Shown here piece after piece: positions 50,817 through 62,853 of a stretch of DNA of 64,000 nucleotides (positions are counted from its first letter, which is position 1; the number at the start of each line of letters is the position of its first letter). A program made the translations under genes and the position numbers. The DNA lies in assembly GCA_902520335.1 (NCBI GenBank), contig CABYNS010000001.1, positions 279,534 through 343,533 of the forward strand. The letters are read 5' to 3'. Origin of the DNA: an uncultured Pelagibacteraceae bacterium (GTDB lineage Bacteria; Pseudomonadota; Alphaproteobacteria; Pelagibacterales; Pelagibacteraceae). The notes beneath the pieces are model-generated. The model saw only the letters and a list, made by a program, of their open reading frames with translations. It did not search any database and was not told the DNA's origin.

Positions 50817-52726
50817 AAAAGAAATATGAACTGTTAGACGAGATTAATTTTCCATCAGATTTAAAAAAAATACCTGAGTCAAAATTACAAAAAGTTGCTG
50901 ATGAATTAAGAGATGAAATGATTGATGCTGTGTCAGTAACTGGCGGACATCTTGGGGCAAGTCTCGGAGTTGTAGAATTGACCGTTGCTTTACATTATGT
51001 CTTTAATACACCAAATGATAAATTAATCTGGGATGTGGGCCATCAGTGTTATCCACATAAAATTTTAACTGGCAGAAAGGATAGAATAAGAACTCTAAGA
51101 CAAGGAAATGGTCTTTCTGGTTTTACAAAAAGATCTGAAAGTGAATACGATCCATTTGGTGCTGCGCACAGTTCAACATCAATTTCATCAGCACTAGGTA
51201 TAGCAGAGGCAAATAAACTATCTAATAAATCAGATAATGTAATTGCAGTAATTGGTGACGGCGCTATCAGTGCAGGAATGGCTTATGAGGCTATGAACAA
51301 TGCTGGTGCTTCAAAAACGAAGATGATCGTAATTTTGAATGATAATGATATGTCAATTGCTCGACCAGTAGGAGCAATGAGTACTTATCTAGCAAAAATT
51401 TTTTCAGGAAAAATTTATTTTAGTTTAAGAGAGACTATTAAATTAATAATGTCAGCCTTTTCAAAAAGATTTAGTGCAAAGGCTGGTAAAGCAGAAGATT
51501 TACTTAGATCTGCTGTGACGGGTGGAACTTTGTTCAGTTCACTTGGATTTTATTACATTGGTCCAATAGATGGCCATGATTTAAATTCATTAATTCCAAT
51601 TTTAAAAAATGCTAGAGACTCTAAGCATGAAGGACCAATTTTAATTCACATTAAATCGCAAAAAGGAAAAGGTTATACTTTTGCTGAGGAGGCAAAAGAC
51701 AATTATCATGGAGTATCAAAATTTAATGTCGAAACTGGTCAACAACTTAAGAGCACAAGTAAATTACCGTCATACACAAAGGTTTTCGCAAATACCCTAA
51801 TTCAACATGCTAAAAAGGACAGCAAAATTGTAGCTATTACAGCTGCAATGCCTGATGGCACTGGTCTTGATATATTTCGTAAAGAATTTCCAGATAGGAC
51901 TTTTGACGTTGGAATTGCGGAGCAACATGCAGTTACATTTGCCGCAGGTTTAGCTACCGAAAACTTTAAACCGTATGCAGCTATTTATTCTACTTTCCTT
52001 CAAAGAGCTTATGATCAAGTAGTTCATGACGTAGCTATTCAAAGTTTACCAGTTAGATTCGCGATTGATAGAGCGGGACTTGTAGGGGCTGATGGACCAA
52101 CACATGCTGGAAGCTTTGATACAACATATTTAACCACTTTACCAAATTTTATTGTAATGGCAGCAAGTGATGAAGCTGAGCTTGTAAGAATAATAAACAC
52201 CTCAACTGAGATTAACGATAGACCTTGTGCATTTAGGTATCCAAGAGGAACAGGATTAGGTTCAGCTCTACCCTCAATAAACGAAAAAATTGAGATAGGG
52301 AAATCAAAAATTATTAAAGAGGGAAAAAAATTAGCAATCCTAAATTTTGGAGCAAGATTGAGCGAGACTTTGAAGGCTGCAGAAAATTTATTAAAAAAAG
52401 GTGTGCAAATAACAGTTGTTGATGCCAGATTTGCGAAACCATTAGATGAAAATCTCATTTGGCAATTAGCTACAACTCATGAAGCAATCATGACAATTGA
52501 AGAGGGTTCAATTGGTGGTTTTGGATCTCATGTGGTGAATTTTTTGACAAAAAAAGGTTTAATGGACTCTAATTTAAAATTTAGATCATTAACATTACCA
52601 GATATTTTTATTGATCAAGATACTCCAGACAAAATGTATAAAGTGGCAAATCTTGATTCAGTTTCAATTGAGGAAAAAGTTTTAGATTTACTAAATTCCA
52701 ATATAGTTTTGAAAAAACAAAATTAA
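50813..52726 (+). CDS. dxs: 1-deoxy-D-xylulose-5-phosphate synthase
   Basis: [80 protein letters not shown]. Confidence 0.98.
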   Translation: MKKKYELLDEINFPSDLKKIPESKLQKVADELRDEMIDAVSVTGGHLGASLGVVELTVALHYVFNTPNDKLIWDVGHQCYPHKILTGRKDRIRTLRQGNGLSGFTKRSESEYDPFGAAHSSTSISSALGIAEANKLSNKSDNVIAVIGDGAISAGMAYEAMNNAGASKTKMIVILNDNDMSIARPVGAMSTYLAKIFSGKIYFSLRETIKLIMSAFSKRFSAKAGKAEDLLRSAVTGGTLFSSLGFYYIGPIDGHDLNSLIPILKNARDSKHEGPILIHIKSQKGKGYTFAEEAKDNYHGVSKFNVETGQQLKSTSKLPSYTKVFANTLIQHAKKDSKIVAITAAMPDGTGLDIFRKEFPDRTFDVGIAEQHAVTFAAGLATENFKPYAAIYSTFLQRAYDQVVHDVAIQSLPVRFAIDRAGLVGADGPTHAGSFDTTYLTTLPNFIVMAASDEAELVRIINTSTEINDRPCAFRYPRGTGLGSALPSINEKIEIGKSKIIKEGKKLAILNFGARLSETLKAAENLLKKGVQITVVDARFAKPLDENLIWQLATTHEAIMTIEEGSIGGFGSHVVNFLTKKGLMDSNLKFRSLTLPDIFIDQDTPDKMYKVANLDSVSIEEKVLDLLNSNIVLKKQN

Positions 52727-53805
52727 CTACACTGAGCTTTGTGTAGAAGATAATGATCTAATAAAACACAAGATATCATTGCTTCACCTACAGGTACAGC
52801 TCTTATACCCACACATGGATCATGTCTACCTTTTACCGAAATACTTGTATTCTTTCCAAACTTATTAATTGTTTTTCTACTTTTTAAAATTGATGACGTT
52901 GGTTTAACAGCAAAAGAAACAATTATTTCTTGACCTGAAGAAATACCTCCTAGAATACCTCCAGCGTTATTAGATTTAAATTTTGTTTTTTTTCTATTTT
53001 GAGAAATTTCATCTGAATTCTCCTCACCCGATAATTGCGCTGAGTTCATACCTGAGCCAATATTAACTCCTTTTACAGCATTTATACTCATCATTGCTGA
53101 TGCTATGTCAGAATCTAATTTTGAGTATATAGGTGCGCCTAATCCAGCAGGAATACCGTTCGCTCTTACTTCGATTATTGCTCCACATGACGATCCAGCT
53201 TTTCTGATACTTAACAAGTATTTTTCCCAAATTTTTAACATTGATTTATCTGGGCAAAAAAATGGATTTTTAGAAATTATTTTATCATCCCATTTATTGG
53301 TATCACATCCTAATATTCCAAGTTGGGTTACAGCTCCGGTGATTTTAAATTTTTTTCCTAATTTATTTTCTAAAACTTTTTTTGCCACTGCTCCCGCTGC
53401 AACTCTTGCAGCTGTTTCTCTAGCAGATGATCTACCACCACCTCTGTAGTCTCTTATTCCATACTTTTTAAAATATGTGAAATCAGCATGTCCTGGTCTA
53501 AATTTATCTTTAATATCATTATAATCCTTTGAACGCATATCTTCGTTGTAAATTATCAATGATATTGGTGTCCCAGTCGTTTTTCCCTCAAAAACTCCCG
53601 AAAGAATTTGAACCTTGTCACTTTCCTTCCTTTGAGTAGTAAACTTTGATTGCCCAGGTTTTCGTTTGTTTAATTCTTTTTGAATATCAGCTTCTTTTAA
53701 TGGTATTAATGGTGGACATCCATCGATAACACACCCTAAAGCTGGACCATGGGATTCTCCCCAAGTTGTAAAACGAAAAGACTTTCCAAAAGTATTAAAT
53801 GACAT
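52723..53805 (-). CDS. aroC: Chorismate synthase
   Basis: [89 protein letters not shown]. Confidence 0.98.
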   Translation of the reverse strand: MSFNTFGKSFRFTTWGESHGPALGCVIDGCPPLIPLKEADIQKELNKRKPGQSKFTTQRKESDKVQILSGVFEGKTTGTPISLIIYNEDMRSKDYNDIKDKFRPGHADFTYFKKYGIRDYRGGGRSSARETAARVAAGAVAKKVLENKLGKKFKITGAVTQLGILGCDTNKWDDKIISKNPFFCPDKSMLKIWEKYLLSIRKAGSSCGAIIEVRANGIPAGLGAPIYSKLDSDIASAMMSINAVKGVNIGSGMNSAQLSGEENSDEISQNRKKTKFKSNNAGGILGGISSGQEIIVSFAVKPTSSILKSRKTINKFGKNTSISVKGRHDPCVGIRAVPVGEAMISCVLLDHYLLHKAQCS

Positions 53806-53838
53806 TATTTATATTGTATAGATTATTTTGTTAAAATT

Positions 53839-54465
53839 ATGAATCAAAAAAATTCACTTGGGCTTAATAAATGCTTCTTAGATCTAGATAATCCATTTGA
53901 ATTATTTCAAAGATGGTTTGAGGAGGCTAAAAAAAAAGAAATTAATGATCCTAATGCTTTAGCACTTGGTACCGCAAATAAAGAGGGTATTCCCTCAGTA
54001 AGAATGGTTCTACTCAAAGGTCATAGTGAAAAAGGATTTGTTTTTTATACAAATTTAAACAGTCAGAAAGGAAATGAAATTAAAGAAAACCCAAATGCTA
54101 CAATGTGCTTTCATTGGAAAAGTCTACTAAGACAAATAAGGATAGTTGGAACATTGAAACAAGTAGATGATAAAACTGCTGATGAGTACTATAACTCTAG
54201 AGCATATGATAGCAGAATAGGTGCTTGGGCCTCAAAACAAAGCAGTATTCTCCAAACTAGAGATGAACTTTTAGATGCTTTAGAGAATTATAAAAAAAAA
54301 TATAATGACAAAGAAAATGTACCTAGACCAAGCCATTGGTCTGGATGGAATTTAACACCTTCCACAATTGAATTTTGGTTAGATGGAGATAATAGAATAC
54401 ATGAAAGATTAAAGTATTCTTTAGATAAAAATGGTAGTTGGACAAAAAGTCTTTTAAGTCCCTAA
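53839..54465 (+). CDS. pdxH: Pyridoxamine 5'-phosphate oxidase
   Basis: NAMALGT-type core (PNALALGTANKEGIPSVRMVLLKG), FYTNLNSQKGNEIKENP, RPSHWSGWNLTPSTIEFW. Confidence 0.96.
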   Translation: MNQKNSLGLNKCFLDLDNPFELFQRWFEEAKKKEINDPNALALGTANKEGIPSVRMVLLKGHSEKGFVFYTNLNSQKGNEIKENPNATMCFHWKSLLRQIRIVGTLKQVDDKTADEYYNSRAYDSRIGAWASKQSSILQTRDELLDALENYKKKYNDKENVPRPSHWSGWNLTPSTIEFWLDGDNRIHERLKYSLDKNGSWTKSLLSP

Positions 54466-55475
54466 AAATCTCTTGACAAACTAAATGAAGTTAAATTTTT
54501 AAGAATATTTCTTTCATTACAGTCTTTAAATATTGACAATGAGTTTGATGCTAAATTTATGTAATGATTTGCTTTTTGATAACATTCTTTAATAATTTCA
54601 TATTGTCTGATTAAAGATAATGTATAATTAAAATCATTTTCATCTCTTCTATCTTTTAAGAAAATCCCTTTCAGACTTTCCTTTTCTTTAAGATTTGCTT
54701 TTTGAAATAACAAGATTATTGGCAGAGTAATTTTACCTTCATAAAAATCCTTGCCGATTTTTTTTCCAAATAATTTTGACTCGGAATTGTAATCTAAAGT
54801 ATCATCAGCTATTTGAAAAGTTAATCCTAAATTCCTTCCGTAAAATTCTAAAGCTTCTTTTTCTTTTGATTTCACATCTGACAAAATTGCACCAACTTTG
54901 GTAGCTGCTGCAAATAATTCAGCAGTTTTCGCAGAAATTATTCTTAAATAAGTTTCCTCCAACATATCTACCTCACCTCTGTGTTGTAATTGAAGAACTT
55001 CTCCTTGAGCAATCTTAGATGAAGTTGAAGATAATAATTTTAAGACCTCAATATTTCCATCATCTACCATCATTTCAAAACACCTGCTAAGTAAATAATC
55101 TCCAACTAAAACAGAAGAGTGATTATCCCAAACTTCGTTTAAAGTTTTTCTCCCCCTTCTAATAGATCCATTATCTATTACATCATCATGCATTAAAGTT
55201 GCTGAGTGAATAAGTTCTACACAAGCAGCCAAATTAATATCTCTAGTTCCTTTTGCATATTCACATAAATTTGCAGAACCTAGAGTTAGCAAGGCTCTTA
55301 ATCTTTTTCCACCTGTATCAAGGTGATAGTTAGTCATCTTCTGAACTAAGTCTACGTTGCTCTCTAATTTAGACTTTATTTTTTCTTCAACTAACATCAA
55401 TCTATCCTCAACTGAATTTTTTAGTTGGAAATATGAATTATTAATTTTGTTTTTTAATTGTATGACACTTCCCAT
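54462..55475 (-). CDS. ispB: Long-chain polyprenyl diphosphate synthase (octaprenyl type)
   Basis: GGKRLRALLTL, SATLMHDDVIDNGSIRRGRKT, FQIADDTLDYNSES. Confidence 0.94.
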   Translation of the reverse strand: MGSVIQLKNKINNSYFQLKNSVEDRLMLVEEKIKSKLESNVDLVQKMTNYHLDTGGKRLRALLTLGSANLCEYAKGTRDINLAACVELIHSATLMHDDVIDNGSIRRGRKTLNEVWDNHSSVLVGDYLLSRCFEMMVDDGNIEVLKLLSSTSSKIAQGEVLQLQHRGEVDMLEETYLRIISAKTAELFAAATKVGAILSDVKSKEKEALEFYGRNLGLTFQIADDTLDYNSESKLFGKKIGKDFYEGKITLPIILLFQKANLKEKESLKGIFLKDRRDENDFNYTLSLIRQYEIIKECYQKANHYINLASNSLSIFKDCNERNILKNLTSFSLSRDF

Positions 55476-55520
55476 TAATTGAGCAAATTAGTATAATAGG
55501 TTGCTTTTTATACTTATCAA

Positions 55521-55548
55521 TTGACGCACCTGAAACTTCAATTATAAG
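55521..55548 (+). promoter_or_regulatory. Candidate sigma70-type promoter for the S49 peptidase-glyQS-ppdK operon
   Basis: TTGACG (55521-55526), 16-nt spacer, TATAAG (55543-55548), 40 nt before the ATG in a divergent intergenic region. Confidence 0.55.
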
Positions 55549-55588
55549 GTGTCTTTATATTCTTAAAAAAATTCTATAAATATTAAAA

Positions 55589-56395
55589 ATGCTCCTTTTT
55601 TTTAAAAAGAAAAAAATTATTCCACATATTAAGTTAAGTGGAGTTATTGGGAATGTAGGGAAATTTAAACAAGGTATAGATTTTTCTGGTCAAGAAGACA
55701 TTATTACAAAAGCATTTTCTCTTAAAAAAGCACCATGTGTCGCTATAACAATAAACTCTCCTGGGGGTTCTCCTGTTCAATCACATTTAATTTACAGCTT
55801 AATTAGACAACAGGCAAAAAAAAATAAAAAAAAGGTAATAGTTTTTGCTGAGGATGTAGCAGCCTCAGGTGGATATCTAATAGCTTGTGCTGGAGATGAA
55901 ATTTATGCGAACTCAAGTTCAATAATAGGCTCAATAGGAGTAATCTACTCTTCTTTTGGTTTTACAGAATTGATAAAAAAAATAGGTGTTGAGAGAAGAG
56001 TTCATACTGCAGGGAAAAATAAAAGTACATTAGACCCATTTCAAGATGAAAAAAAGGAAGACATCGAAAGATTAAAAAATATACAATTAGATCTACATAA
56101 AGATTTTATAGAGGTGGTCGAAAAAAGCAGGTCATCAAAACTTAAAAAATCTGAAGTAGAATTATTTTCAGGTGAATTTTGGTCAGGTAGAAAAGCCAAA
56201 GATCTTGGTTTGATAGATGATATAGGAAATGCAAATCAAATATTAAGAGAAAAATTTGGAGAAGATGTTGTTATTAAAAAATTTGAAAAATCAAAAAGTT
56301 GGCTCAGTAAAAAATTATCGTCTTCAAATGATCATGTCGATCAATTAGCAAACATATTAGAGGAAAAATCAGTTTGGCAAAAATATGGCCTCTAA
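55589..56395 (+). CDS. S49 family peptidase (SppA/SohB-like)
   Basis: [60 protein letters not shown] (catalytic Ser region), [18 protein letters not shown]. Confidence 0.93.
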   Translation: MLLFFKKKKIIPHIKLSGVIGNVGKFKQGIDFSGQEDIITKAFSLKKAPCVAITINSPGGSPVQSHLIYSLIRQQAKKNKKKVIVFAEDVAASGGYLIACAGDEIYANSSSIIGSIGVIYSSFGFTELIKKIGVERRVHTAGKNKSTLDPFQDEKKEDIERLKNIQLDLHKDFIEVVEKSRSSKLKKSEVELFSGEFWSGRKAKDLGLIDDIGNANQILREKFGEDVVIKKFEKSKSWLSKKLSSSNDHVDQLANILEEKSVWQKYGL

Positions 56396-57266
56396 AAAAA
56401 TTAAAAAAAAAACAAAATTTCAGACTTTCCAAGATACAATTATAAATCTTCAAAAGTTTTGGAGTAAAAATGGATGTGTAATTTTACAACCTTATGATAT
56501 GGAAGTTGGAGCTGGAACATTTCATCCAGCTACTACTCTAAGATCTCTTGGGCCTAAGGCATGGAAAGCAGCATATGTTCAACCTTCACGAAGACCTACA
56601 GATGGAAGATATGGAGATAATCCAAATAGACTTCAGCATTATTATCAATTTCAAGTTATAATAAAACCCTCTCCAATTAATATTAAAAAACTTTATTTAA
56701 ATAGTTTGTCGGTAATAGGAATTAATCATAAAGAGCACGATATTAGATTTGTTGAAGATGACTGGGAAAGCCCAACTTTAGGAGCTGCAGGCTTAGGGTG
56801 GGAAGTATGGTGTGATGGGATGGAAATATCTCAATTTACATATTTTCAACAAATGGCAGGTTTTGAATGTAAACCGGTTTCAGTGGAGATAACCTACGGC
56901 CTTGAAAGAATTTGTATGTTTACCCAACAGAAAAAAAATGTTTATGATTTAGTTTGGAATGATGAAGGTATTGAGTATAGAGAAGTTTTTCATCAATCAG
57001 AAAAAGAATTCTCAGCTTATAACTTTGAGCATGCCAATACAGAAAATTTATTTAAGATATTTGATATGCATGAAAGTGAGGCAAAATCATTAGTTGAAAA
57101 AAGAATATCTTTACCTGCATATGATCAATGTTTGAAAGCAAGTCACATATTTAATGTTTTAGATGCTCGAGGAGCTATTAGTGTTGCCCAAAGAGCAGAA
57201 TACATTAGTCGAATAAGAGAAATCACAAAACAAGTTGCTACAATTTGGGTAAAGTCGCAAACATAG
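56385..57266 (+). CDS. glyQ: Glycine--tRNA ligase alpha subunit
   Basis: [68 protein letters not shown]. Confidence 0.98.
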   Translation: MASKKIKKKTKFQTFQDTIINLQKFWSKNGCVILQPYDMEVGAGTFHPATTLRSLGPKAWKAAYVQPSRRPTDGRYGDNPNRLQHYYQFQVIIKPSPINIKKLYLNSLSVIGINHKEHDIRFVEDDWESPTLGAAGLGWEVWCDGMEISQFTYFQQMAGFECKPVSVEITYGLERICMFTQQKKNVYDLVWNDEGIEYREVFHQSEKEFSAYNFEHANTENLFKIFDMHESEAKSLVEKRISLPAYDQCLKASHIFNVLDARGAISVAQRAEYISRIREITKQVATIWVKSQT

Positions 57267-57267
57267 A

Positions 57268-59340
57268 ATGTCAGAATTTTTTTTAGAGCTATTTAGTGAA
57301 GAAATTCCTGCTGGGCTTCAAAAAAATTTAAGAGAAAAAATTTTTGAAGATTTTAAAAATTTATTTGAAGAAAAATCAATAAGATCAAAAAAAAATTTTT
57401 CTTTTTCAACTCCAAATAGGTTAGTTCTAGTTTTTGAAGGCCTAGATAAACAAATTAAAATTAAATCTAGAGAGATAAGAGGCCCTAAAACTAGCGCTCC
57501 TGAACAAGCGTTGAAGGGTTTTTTGAGATCGAATGAAATTAATAAAAAGGATTTATTTAAAAAAAAAACTGAAAAGGATGAATTTTATTTTTACAAAACT
57601 GTGACAACCTCATTAAAAACACATGATTTACTTACTGAATTCATTCCAAAAATTTTGAGTAACTATCAATGGAAAAAATCCATGAAATGGGGTGAATTTG
57701 ATTTAAATTGGGGAAGACCATTAAAATCAATTTTATCAATATTTGATAAAAAAATTGTAAGTTTTAAATTTCATCATTTAACTTCCTCTAATTTGACTTT
57801 TTTAGATAAAGATTTTGAGGAAAAAAAAAGATCTTTTGAAAATTTTAAGAAATATGAAAAATTTTTTGAAGATAATGGAATTATCATTAATCAAAATAAA
57901 AGATTAAAAATAATCAATAAATCTTTTTCAAAAATACTAGGAAAAAAAGGTCTAAAAATTAACGAAAATCCTAAATTAATGGATGAGGTGGTTAATTTAG
58001 TAGATAGCCCAAATGTTTTATTGTGCAAATTTGATAAAAAATTTTTATCGGTTCCTAAAGAGATTTTGACCCTTACAATGGAGTCTCACCAGAAATATTT
58101 TCCAACATTTAATGACAAAAATGAAATTACAAATGAATTTTTAATTGTAACAAATAAAAAAGACAAAAAAGGTCTCATTAAAATAGGTAATGAAAGAGTG
58201 GTTGATGCAAGATTAAGTGATGCAGAATTTTTTTGGAATAAAGATAAAACTCAAAATTTAGTTAAGAAGGTATCAGAATTAAAATCAATGAATTTTTTTA
58301 AGGGTCTTGGATCTTATTTTGACAAAGTTCAGCGAATGAGAAAAATTGGTGGAATGATTTCAGATGAGTTGTTAATTAGTAAAGAAAAAGTAGAATTGTC
58401 TGCATCAATCTGTAAGACCGATCTCACCTCTGATCTTGTTGGTGAATTTCCTGAACTTCAAGGACTTATGGGAGGATATTTTTCTGAACATCAAGGATTT
58501 GATAAAGATATTTCTCTAGCTATTTCAGAACAATATTTACCGATTGGTCTCAATTCAGTGGTCCCAAAAAAACCATTCAGTGTTGCATTATCGATTACAG
58601 ATAAGATTGATACCTTGGTGGGTTTTTTTGGTATAAACGAGAAACCCACAAGTTCAAAAGATCCATTAGCATTAAGAAGAATTGCTTTAGGAATAATAAG
58701 GACCACTATAGAAAATAAAAAGAATTTAAAAATAAATGATCTTATGAATTATTCTTCACGCCTTTACGATGACCAAGGATACAATCTTGATAATAAAGAT
58801 TTACAAAAAGAATTATATGATTTCTTAAAAGATAGATTTAGATACTATCTTAAAGAAAAAGAAATACGTTATGATATAATCAAAGCTACTTTATCATCAT
58901 TTTCGTTAAATAAATTATTTTCATCTTTTGAAAAAGCAAAATGTCTAAACAAGGTAATTAGGAGTCAAATTGGCATGGATATAAATTCAAGTTACAAAAG
59001 AGCATCTAATATTTTAGAACATGAGATGAAAAATAATGAAATCGAAATAAATGATACAACTGATCCTGGTATTTTTAAAAGTGAGTTTGAAAAAAACTTA
59101 TATAAAAAGATAAATGATATCAAAAAATATTATTCTGCCATAAATAATGATGAAAACTGTGAAAAATCATTATCAATTTTAGCTGAAAGTAAAAAAGAAG
59201 TTTTTGAATTTTTTGATAACGTAAAAGTAAATGAGGATAACGAAACTTTAAGAAAAAACCGTTTGGAACTTATTAATATGTTATGTAAAACGTTTCAAAA
59301 TTATATAAATTTTCAATTTTTAAAAGCTAATAATGAATAA
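57268..59340 (+). CDS. glyS: Glycine--tRNA ligase beta subunit
   Basis: FFLELFSEEIPAGLQ, RGPKTSAPEQALKGF, SVALSITDKIDTLVGFFGINEKPTSSKDPLALRRIALGIIR. Confidence 0.97.
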   Translation: MSEFFLELFSEEIPAGLQKNLREKIFEDFKNLFEEKSIRSKKNFSFSTPNRLVLVFEGLDKQIKIKSREIRGPKTSAPEQALKGFLRSNEINKKDLFKKKTEKDEFYFYKTVTTSLKTHDLLTEFIPKILSNYQWKKSMKWGEFDLNWGRPLKSILSIFDKKIVSFKFHHLTSSNLTFLDKDFEEKKRSFENFKKYEKFFEDNGIIINQNKRLKIINKSFSKILGKKGLKINENPKLMDEVVNLVDSPNVLLCKFDKKFLSVPKEILTLTMESHQKYFPTFNDKNEITNEFLIVTNKKDKKGLIKIGNERVVDARLSDAEFFWNKDKTQNLVKKVSELKSMNFFKGLGSYFDKVQRMRKIGGMISDELLISKEKVELSASICKTDLTSDLVGEFPELQGLMGGYFSEHQGFDKDISLAISEQYLPIGLNSVVPKKPFSVALSITDKIDTLVGFFGINEKPTSSKDPLALRRIALGIIRTTIENKKNLKINDLMNYSSRLYDDQGYNLDNKDLQKELYDFLKDRFRYYLKEKEIRYDIIKATLSSFSLNKLFSSFEKAKCLNKVIRSQIGMDINSSYKRASNILEHEMKNNEIEINDTTDPGIFKSEFEKNLYKKINDIKKYYSAINNDENCEKSLSILAESKKEVFEFFDNVKVNEDNETLRKNRLELINMLCKTFQNYINFQFLKANNE

Positions 59341-61999
59341 ACTGATTTTAAATTTTAAGTCTAAAGATTCAAAAAAAATAAAAAATCCAAAAAATTTATT
59401 AGGTGGTAAAGGAGCAAATTTATCTGAAATGGGGAGAATGGGTTTGCCCGTACCTCCTGGTTTTACTATTTCAACGAAGGTTTGTGAAATTTTTTATAAG
59501 GACAAAAAAAAATTAAATTCAAAATTAATAAGCCAAATTAAGAAAGAAATTAAAGTAATAGAAAAAGATGTATCAAAAAAATTTGGAGATTTAAAAAATC
59601 CTCTTCTTTTATCAGTTCGATCTGGTGCAAGAGTTTCAATGCCAGGTATGATGGACACAATCTTAAATTTAGGACTTAATGACAAAACGGTAGTTGCTTT
59701 AGCAAATAAAACTTCTAACGGAAGATTTGCTAAGGATAGTTACAGAAGATTCATTCAGATGTACGGAAATGTAGTCATGGGTGTTGAAAGTTATAATTTT
59801 GAGGAGTTAATAGAAAATTATAAGCTAACTAAGGGTGTATTGTTTGATACAGATCTAAATGAAGATGACTGGGACGGTCTAATAAAAGATTTTAAGGATG
59901 TAGTAAAAGAAAAGACAAATAAAGATTTTCCTCAAAATGTTTATCATCAATTATTTGGGGCAATTAGTGCAGTATTTTTATCTTGGGAAAGCAAAAGAGC
60001 AAAAGTTTATAGAAAGTTAAATCAAATTCCCTCAGATTGGGGAACGGCTGTTAATGTTCAATCTATGGTGTTCGGAAACATGGGTAATGATTGTGCAACA
60101 GGAGTTGTCTTCACTAGAAACCCTTCAGATGGAACAAATAATATTTATGGAGAGTATTTGATTAATGCTCAGGGAGAAGACGTCGTAGCTGGAACCAGAA
60201 CTCCACAATACATTACTAAGAGTGCAAGAAAAGAAGCAAAAGTCGACGATGCATCTATGGAAGAGTCGATGCCAAAAGTATATGACGAATTATATAAAAT
60301 TTTAAAAAAACTTGAGAAACATTATAAAGATATGCAAGATGTAGAATTCACAGTTGAAAGTAGTAAACTTTGGATATTACAAACTCGTTCTGGTAAACGA
60401 ACATCAAAATCTGCAGTAAAAATTGCTGTAGACATGGTTAAAGAAAAGTTAATTACTAAAAATGATGCTGTTTTGAGAGTTGATCCCAACTCTTTAGACA
60501 CGCTTTTGCATCCCACATTAGATGAGAAAAGTTCAATCAAAGTTATAGCAAATGGTCTTCCGGCATCTCCTGGCGCAGTAAGTGGTAAAGTGGTTTTTAC
60601 TTCAGAAGATGCTGAAAGATTAAATGACATGATGCAAGATACAATTTTAGTCAGAGTTGAAACTTCTCCAGAAGATATCCAGGGCATGCATGCCGCAAAG
60701 GGAATTTTAACTTCAAGAGGAGGTATGACTAGTCACGCTGCAGTAGTAGCAAGAGGAATGGGAAGACCTTGTGTTTCTGGTTCAAGTGAAATTGAAATTA
60801 ATTATGATAAAAAAATTTTTAAAACATCTTCAGCTGAGGTTAAAGAAGGTGAAACGATTACAATTGATGGCTCTACTGGAAGAATAATTCTAGGAACGGT
60901 TCCAACTATAAAACCAGAAATATCTGGAGACTTCTCAAAATTAATGGGCTGGGCTGATAAAATAAGAAAAATTAAAGTACGAACTAATTCCGAAACTCCA
61001 TCAGATACCAAAACAGCCAGAGAATTTGGCGCTGAGGGTATAGGACTTTGTAGGACCGAACATATGTTTTTTGACGAAGAGAGAATTTTATCAGTAAGAG
61101 AAATGATTTTATCAAAAACATTAGAAGATAGATCTAATGCCTTAAAAAAAATTTTGCCTCATCAAAAAAAAGATTTTATCGAGATATTCAAGATTATGCA
61201 TGGACTTCCAGTTACTGTTAGACTATTAGATCCACCATTACATGAATTCTTACCAAGATCTGATAAAGAAATTTCTGAAGTAGCAAATGTTATTGGATCA
61301 GACAAAAAAGATATTAAAGCAAGAATAGAGGAACTTCATGAACAGAATCCAATGTTAGGACACAGAGGTTGTAGACTTGGTATCTCATTTCCTGAAATTT
61401 ATGAAATGCAATGTACAGCTATATTCGAAGCTCTTGCAGAATTAAAAAAAAGTAAACAAAAATTTGCTTTTCCCGAAATAATGATACCTCTAGTTTCAAC
61501 CGAGGCTGAGATTAAAATAATGAAAGACTTAGTAATTAATACTGCAAGAAAAGTACAAAAAGAAAATAAAACAAAAATCGAATTTCTTGTAGGTACAATG
61601 ATTGAATTACCAAGAGCAGCAATCAAGGCTGATGATATTGCGAAACATGCTGAATTTTTTAGTTTTGGCACCAATGATCTAACACAAACAACTTTTGGAA
61701 TAAGTAGAGACGATAGCGGTAAATTTTTAAATGATTATATAGACAACAAGATTTTTACCATTGATCCATTTGTGTCTATTGATGATGGCGTAAAAGATTT
61801 AGTCGAAATAGCAGTTTTAAAAGGAAAAAAACAAAATAAAAAAATTAAACTAGGCATATGTGGTGAACATGGTGGCGATCCTAAGAGCATCAAATTTTGT
61901 TCAAAAGTTGGTCTTAATTATGTTTCATGTTCACCTTATAGAGTTCCTATAGCTAGATTATCTGCAGCACAAGCCGAGCTTTTAAGAAATAAAAATTAA
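59333..61999 (+). CDS. ppdK: Pyruvate, phosphate dikinase
   Basis: LLGGKGANLSEMGRMGLPVPPGFTIST, GGMTSHAAVVARGMGRPCVSG (phospho-His), HRGCRLGISFPEI, CGEHGGDP. Confidence 0.98.
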   Translation: MNKLILNFKSKDSKKIKNPKNLLGGKGANLSEMGRMGLPVPPGFTISTKVCEIFYKDKKKLNSKLISQIKKEIKVIEKDVSKKFGDLKNPLLLSVRSGARVSMPGMMDTILNLGLNDKTVVALANKTSNGRFAKDSYRRFIQMYGNVVMGVESYNFEELIENYKLTKGVLFDTDLNEDDWDGLIKDFKDVVKEKTNKDFPQNVYHQLFGAISAVFLSWESKRAKVYRKLNQIPSDWGTAVNVQSMVFGNMGNDCATGVVFTRNPSDGTNNIYGEYLINAQGEDVVAGTRTPQYITKSARKEAKVDDASMEESMPKVYDELYKILKKLEKHYKDMQDVEFTVESSKLWILQTRSGKRTSKSAVKIAVDMVKEKLITKNDAVLRVDPNSLDTLLHPTLDEKSSIKVIANGLPASPGAVSGKVVFTSEDAERLNDMMQDTILVRVETSPEDIQGMHAAKGILTSRGGMTSHAAVVARGMGRPCVSGSSEIEINYDKKIFKTSSAEVKEGETITIDGSTGRIILGTVPTIKPEISGDFSKLMGWADKIRKIKVRTNSETPSDTKTAREFGAEGIGLCRTEHMFFDEERILSVREMILSKTLEDRSNALKKILPHQKKDFIEIFKIMHGLPVTVRLLDPPLHEFLPRSDKEISEVANVIGSDKKDIKARIEELHEQNPMLGHRGCRLGISFPEIYEMQCTAIFEALAELKKSKQKFAFPEIMIPLVSTEAEIKIMKDLVINTARKVQKENKTKIEFLVGTMIELPRAAIKADDIAKHAEFFSFGTNDLTQTTFGISRDDSGKFLNDYIDNKIFTIDPFVSIDDGVKDLVEIAVLKGKKQNKKIKLGICGEHGGDPKSIKFCSKVGLNYVSCSPYRVPIARLSAAQAELLRNKN

Positions 62000-62013
62000 T
62001 AAAATTTAGAAAT

Positions 62014-62847
62014 CTAGACTTCAAGTTTGAAATCTATAGCTGGAGCACTATGAGTAATGCTGCCAATTGAAATTCTATCTACCCCAGTTGCAGCAACAGA
62101 TTTTACAGTTTTAAGATTAATATTTCCTGAAGCTTCAGTTTCATAAAATTTTTTAACAAGTTTTACACCTATTCGAAGATTCTTAATACTCATATTATCA
62201 AATAAAACAGTATTAAATTTTAGTCCAATAATTTTTTTAAGTTGTTTTAAGTTATCTACCTCAACTGTAATTTTCTTTCCTCTTTTATTTTTGATTGCTA
62301 ATGAAACTAATTCTCTTAAATTAGAACTAGCAACATGATTATCTTTAATCAAAAATTCATCACTCAAATTAAATCTATGATTTGTACCGCCTCCTAATTT
62401 AACAGCATATTTTTGAATAACTCTATAATTTGGTAAAGTTTTTCTGGTGCAACAAACTTTACACTTTTTCCCAACTAGTTTTACAAATTGATTTGTTTTT
62501 GTAGCTATACCAGAAATATGAGATAAAAAATTTAATGCGACCCTTTCTGCAGTCAATATTGAATTAGGGTTACCTCTTATGACTGCTATTACAGAATTTT
62601 TTTGTACTAAGTGCCCATCCTTTTTTATTAATCTAATTTTTATTTTTTTGTCTATTTGCTTAAAAGATTGTTTTACAAATAGCAAACCTGCAACAACTGC
62701 TTTTTGATTAGAAATTATTTTTGCTTTAATAATTCTTTTATTATTTAAGAGGTTAGATGTAATATCACCATAAGGATATAAATCTTCTGTAAGAGCAAGT
62801 TTTACTCTGTCTTTAATAAAAGTTTCACGTAATTTAATTTTTGACAC
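62014..62847 (-). CDS. nadC: Nicotinate-nucleotide pyrophosphorylase (carboxylating)
   Basis: ALTEDLYPYGDITSNLL, AERVALNFLSHISGIAT, CCTRKTLPNYRVIQKYAVKLGGGTNHRFNLSDEFLIKDNH, DRISIGSITHSAPAIDFKLEV. Confidence 0.97.
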   Translation of the reverse strand: MSKIKLRETFIKDRVKLALTEDLYPYGDITSNLLNNKRIIKAKIISNQKAVVAGLLFVKQSFKQIDKKIKIRLIKKDGHLVQKNSVIAVIRGNPNSILTAERVALNFLSHISGIATKTNQFVKLVGKKCKVCCTRKTLPNYRVIQKYAVKLGGGTNHRFNLSDEFLIKDNHVASSNLRELVSLAIKNKRGKKITVEVDNLKQLKKIIGLKFNTVLFDNMSIKNLRIGVKLVKKFYETEASGNINLKTVKSVAATGVDRISIGSITHSAPAIDFKLEV

Positions 62848-62853
62848 GAAGAG

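Noticed and set aside
55526-55551. CACCT...AGGTG hairpin in the ispB/S49 peptidase gap as a regulatory RNA
   Set aside because: Only 5 bp with a 15-nt loop, and it coincides with a better explanation, a -35/-10 promoter.
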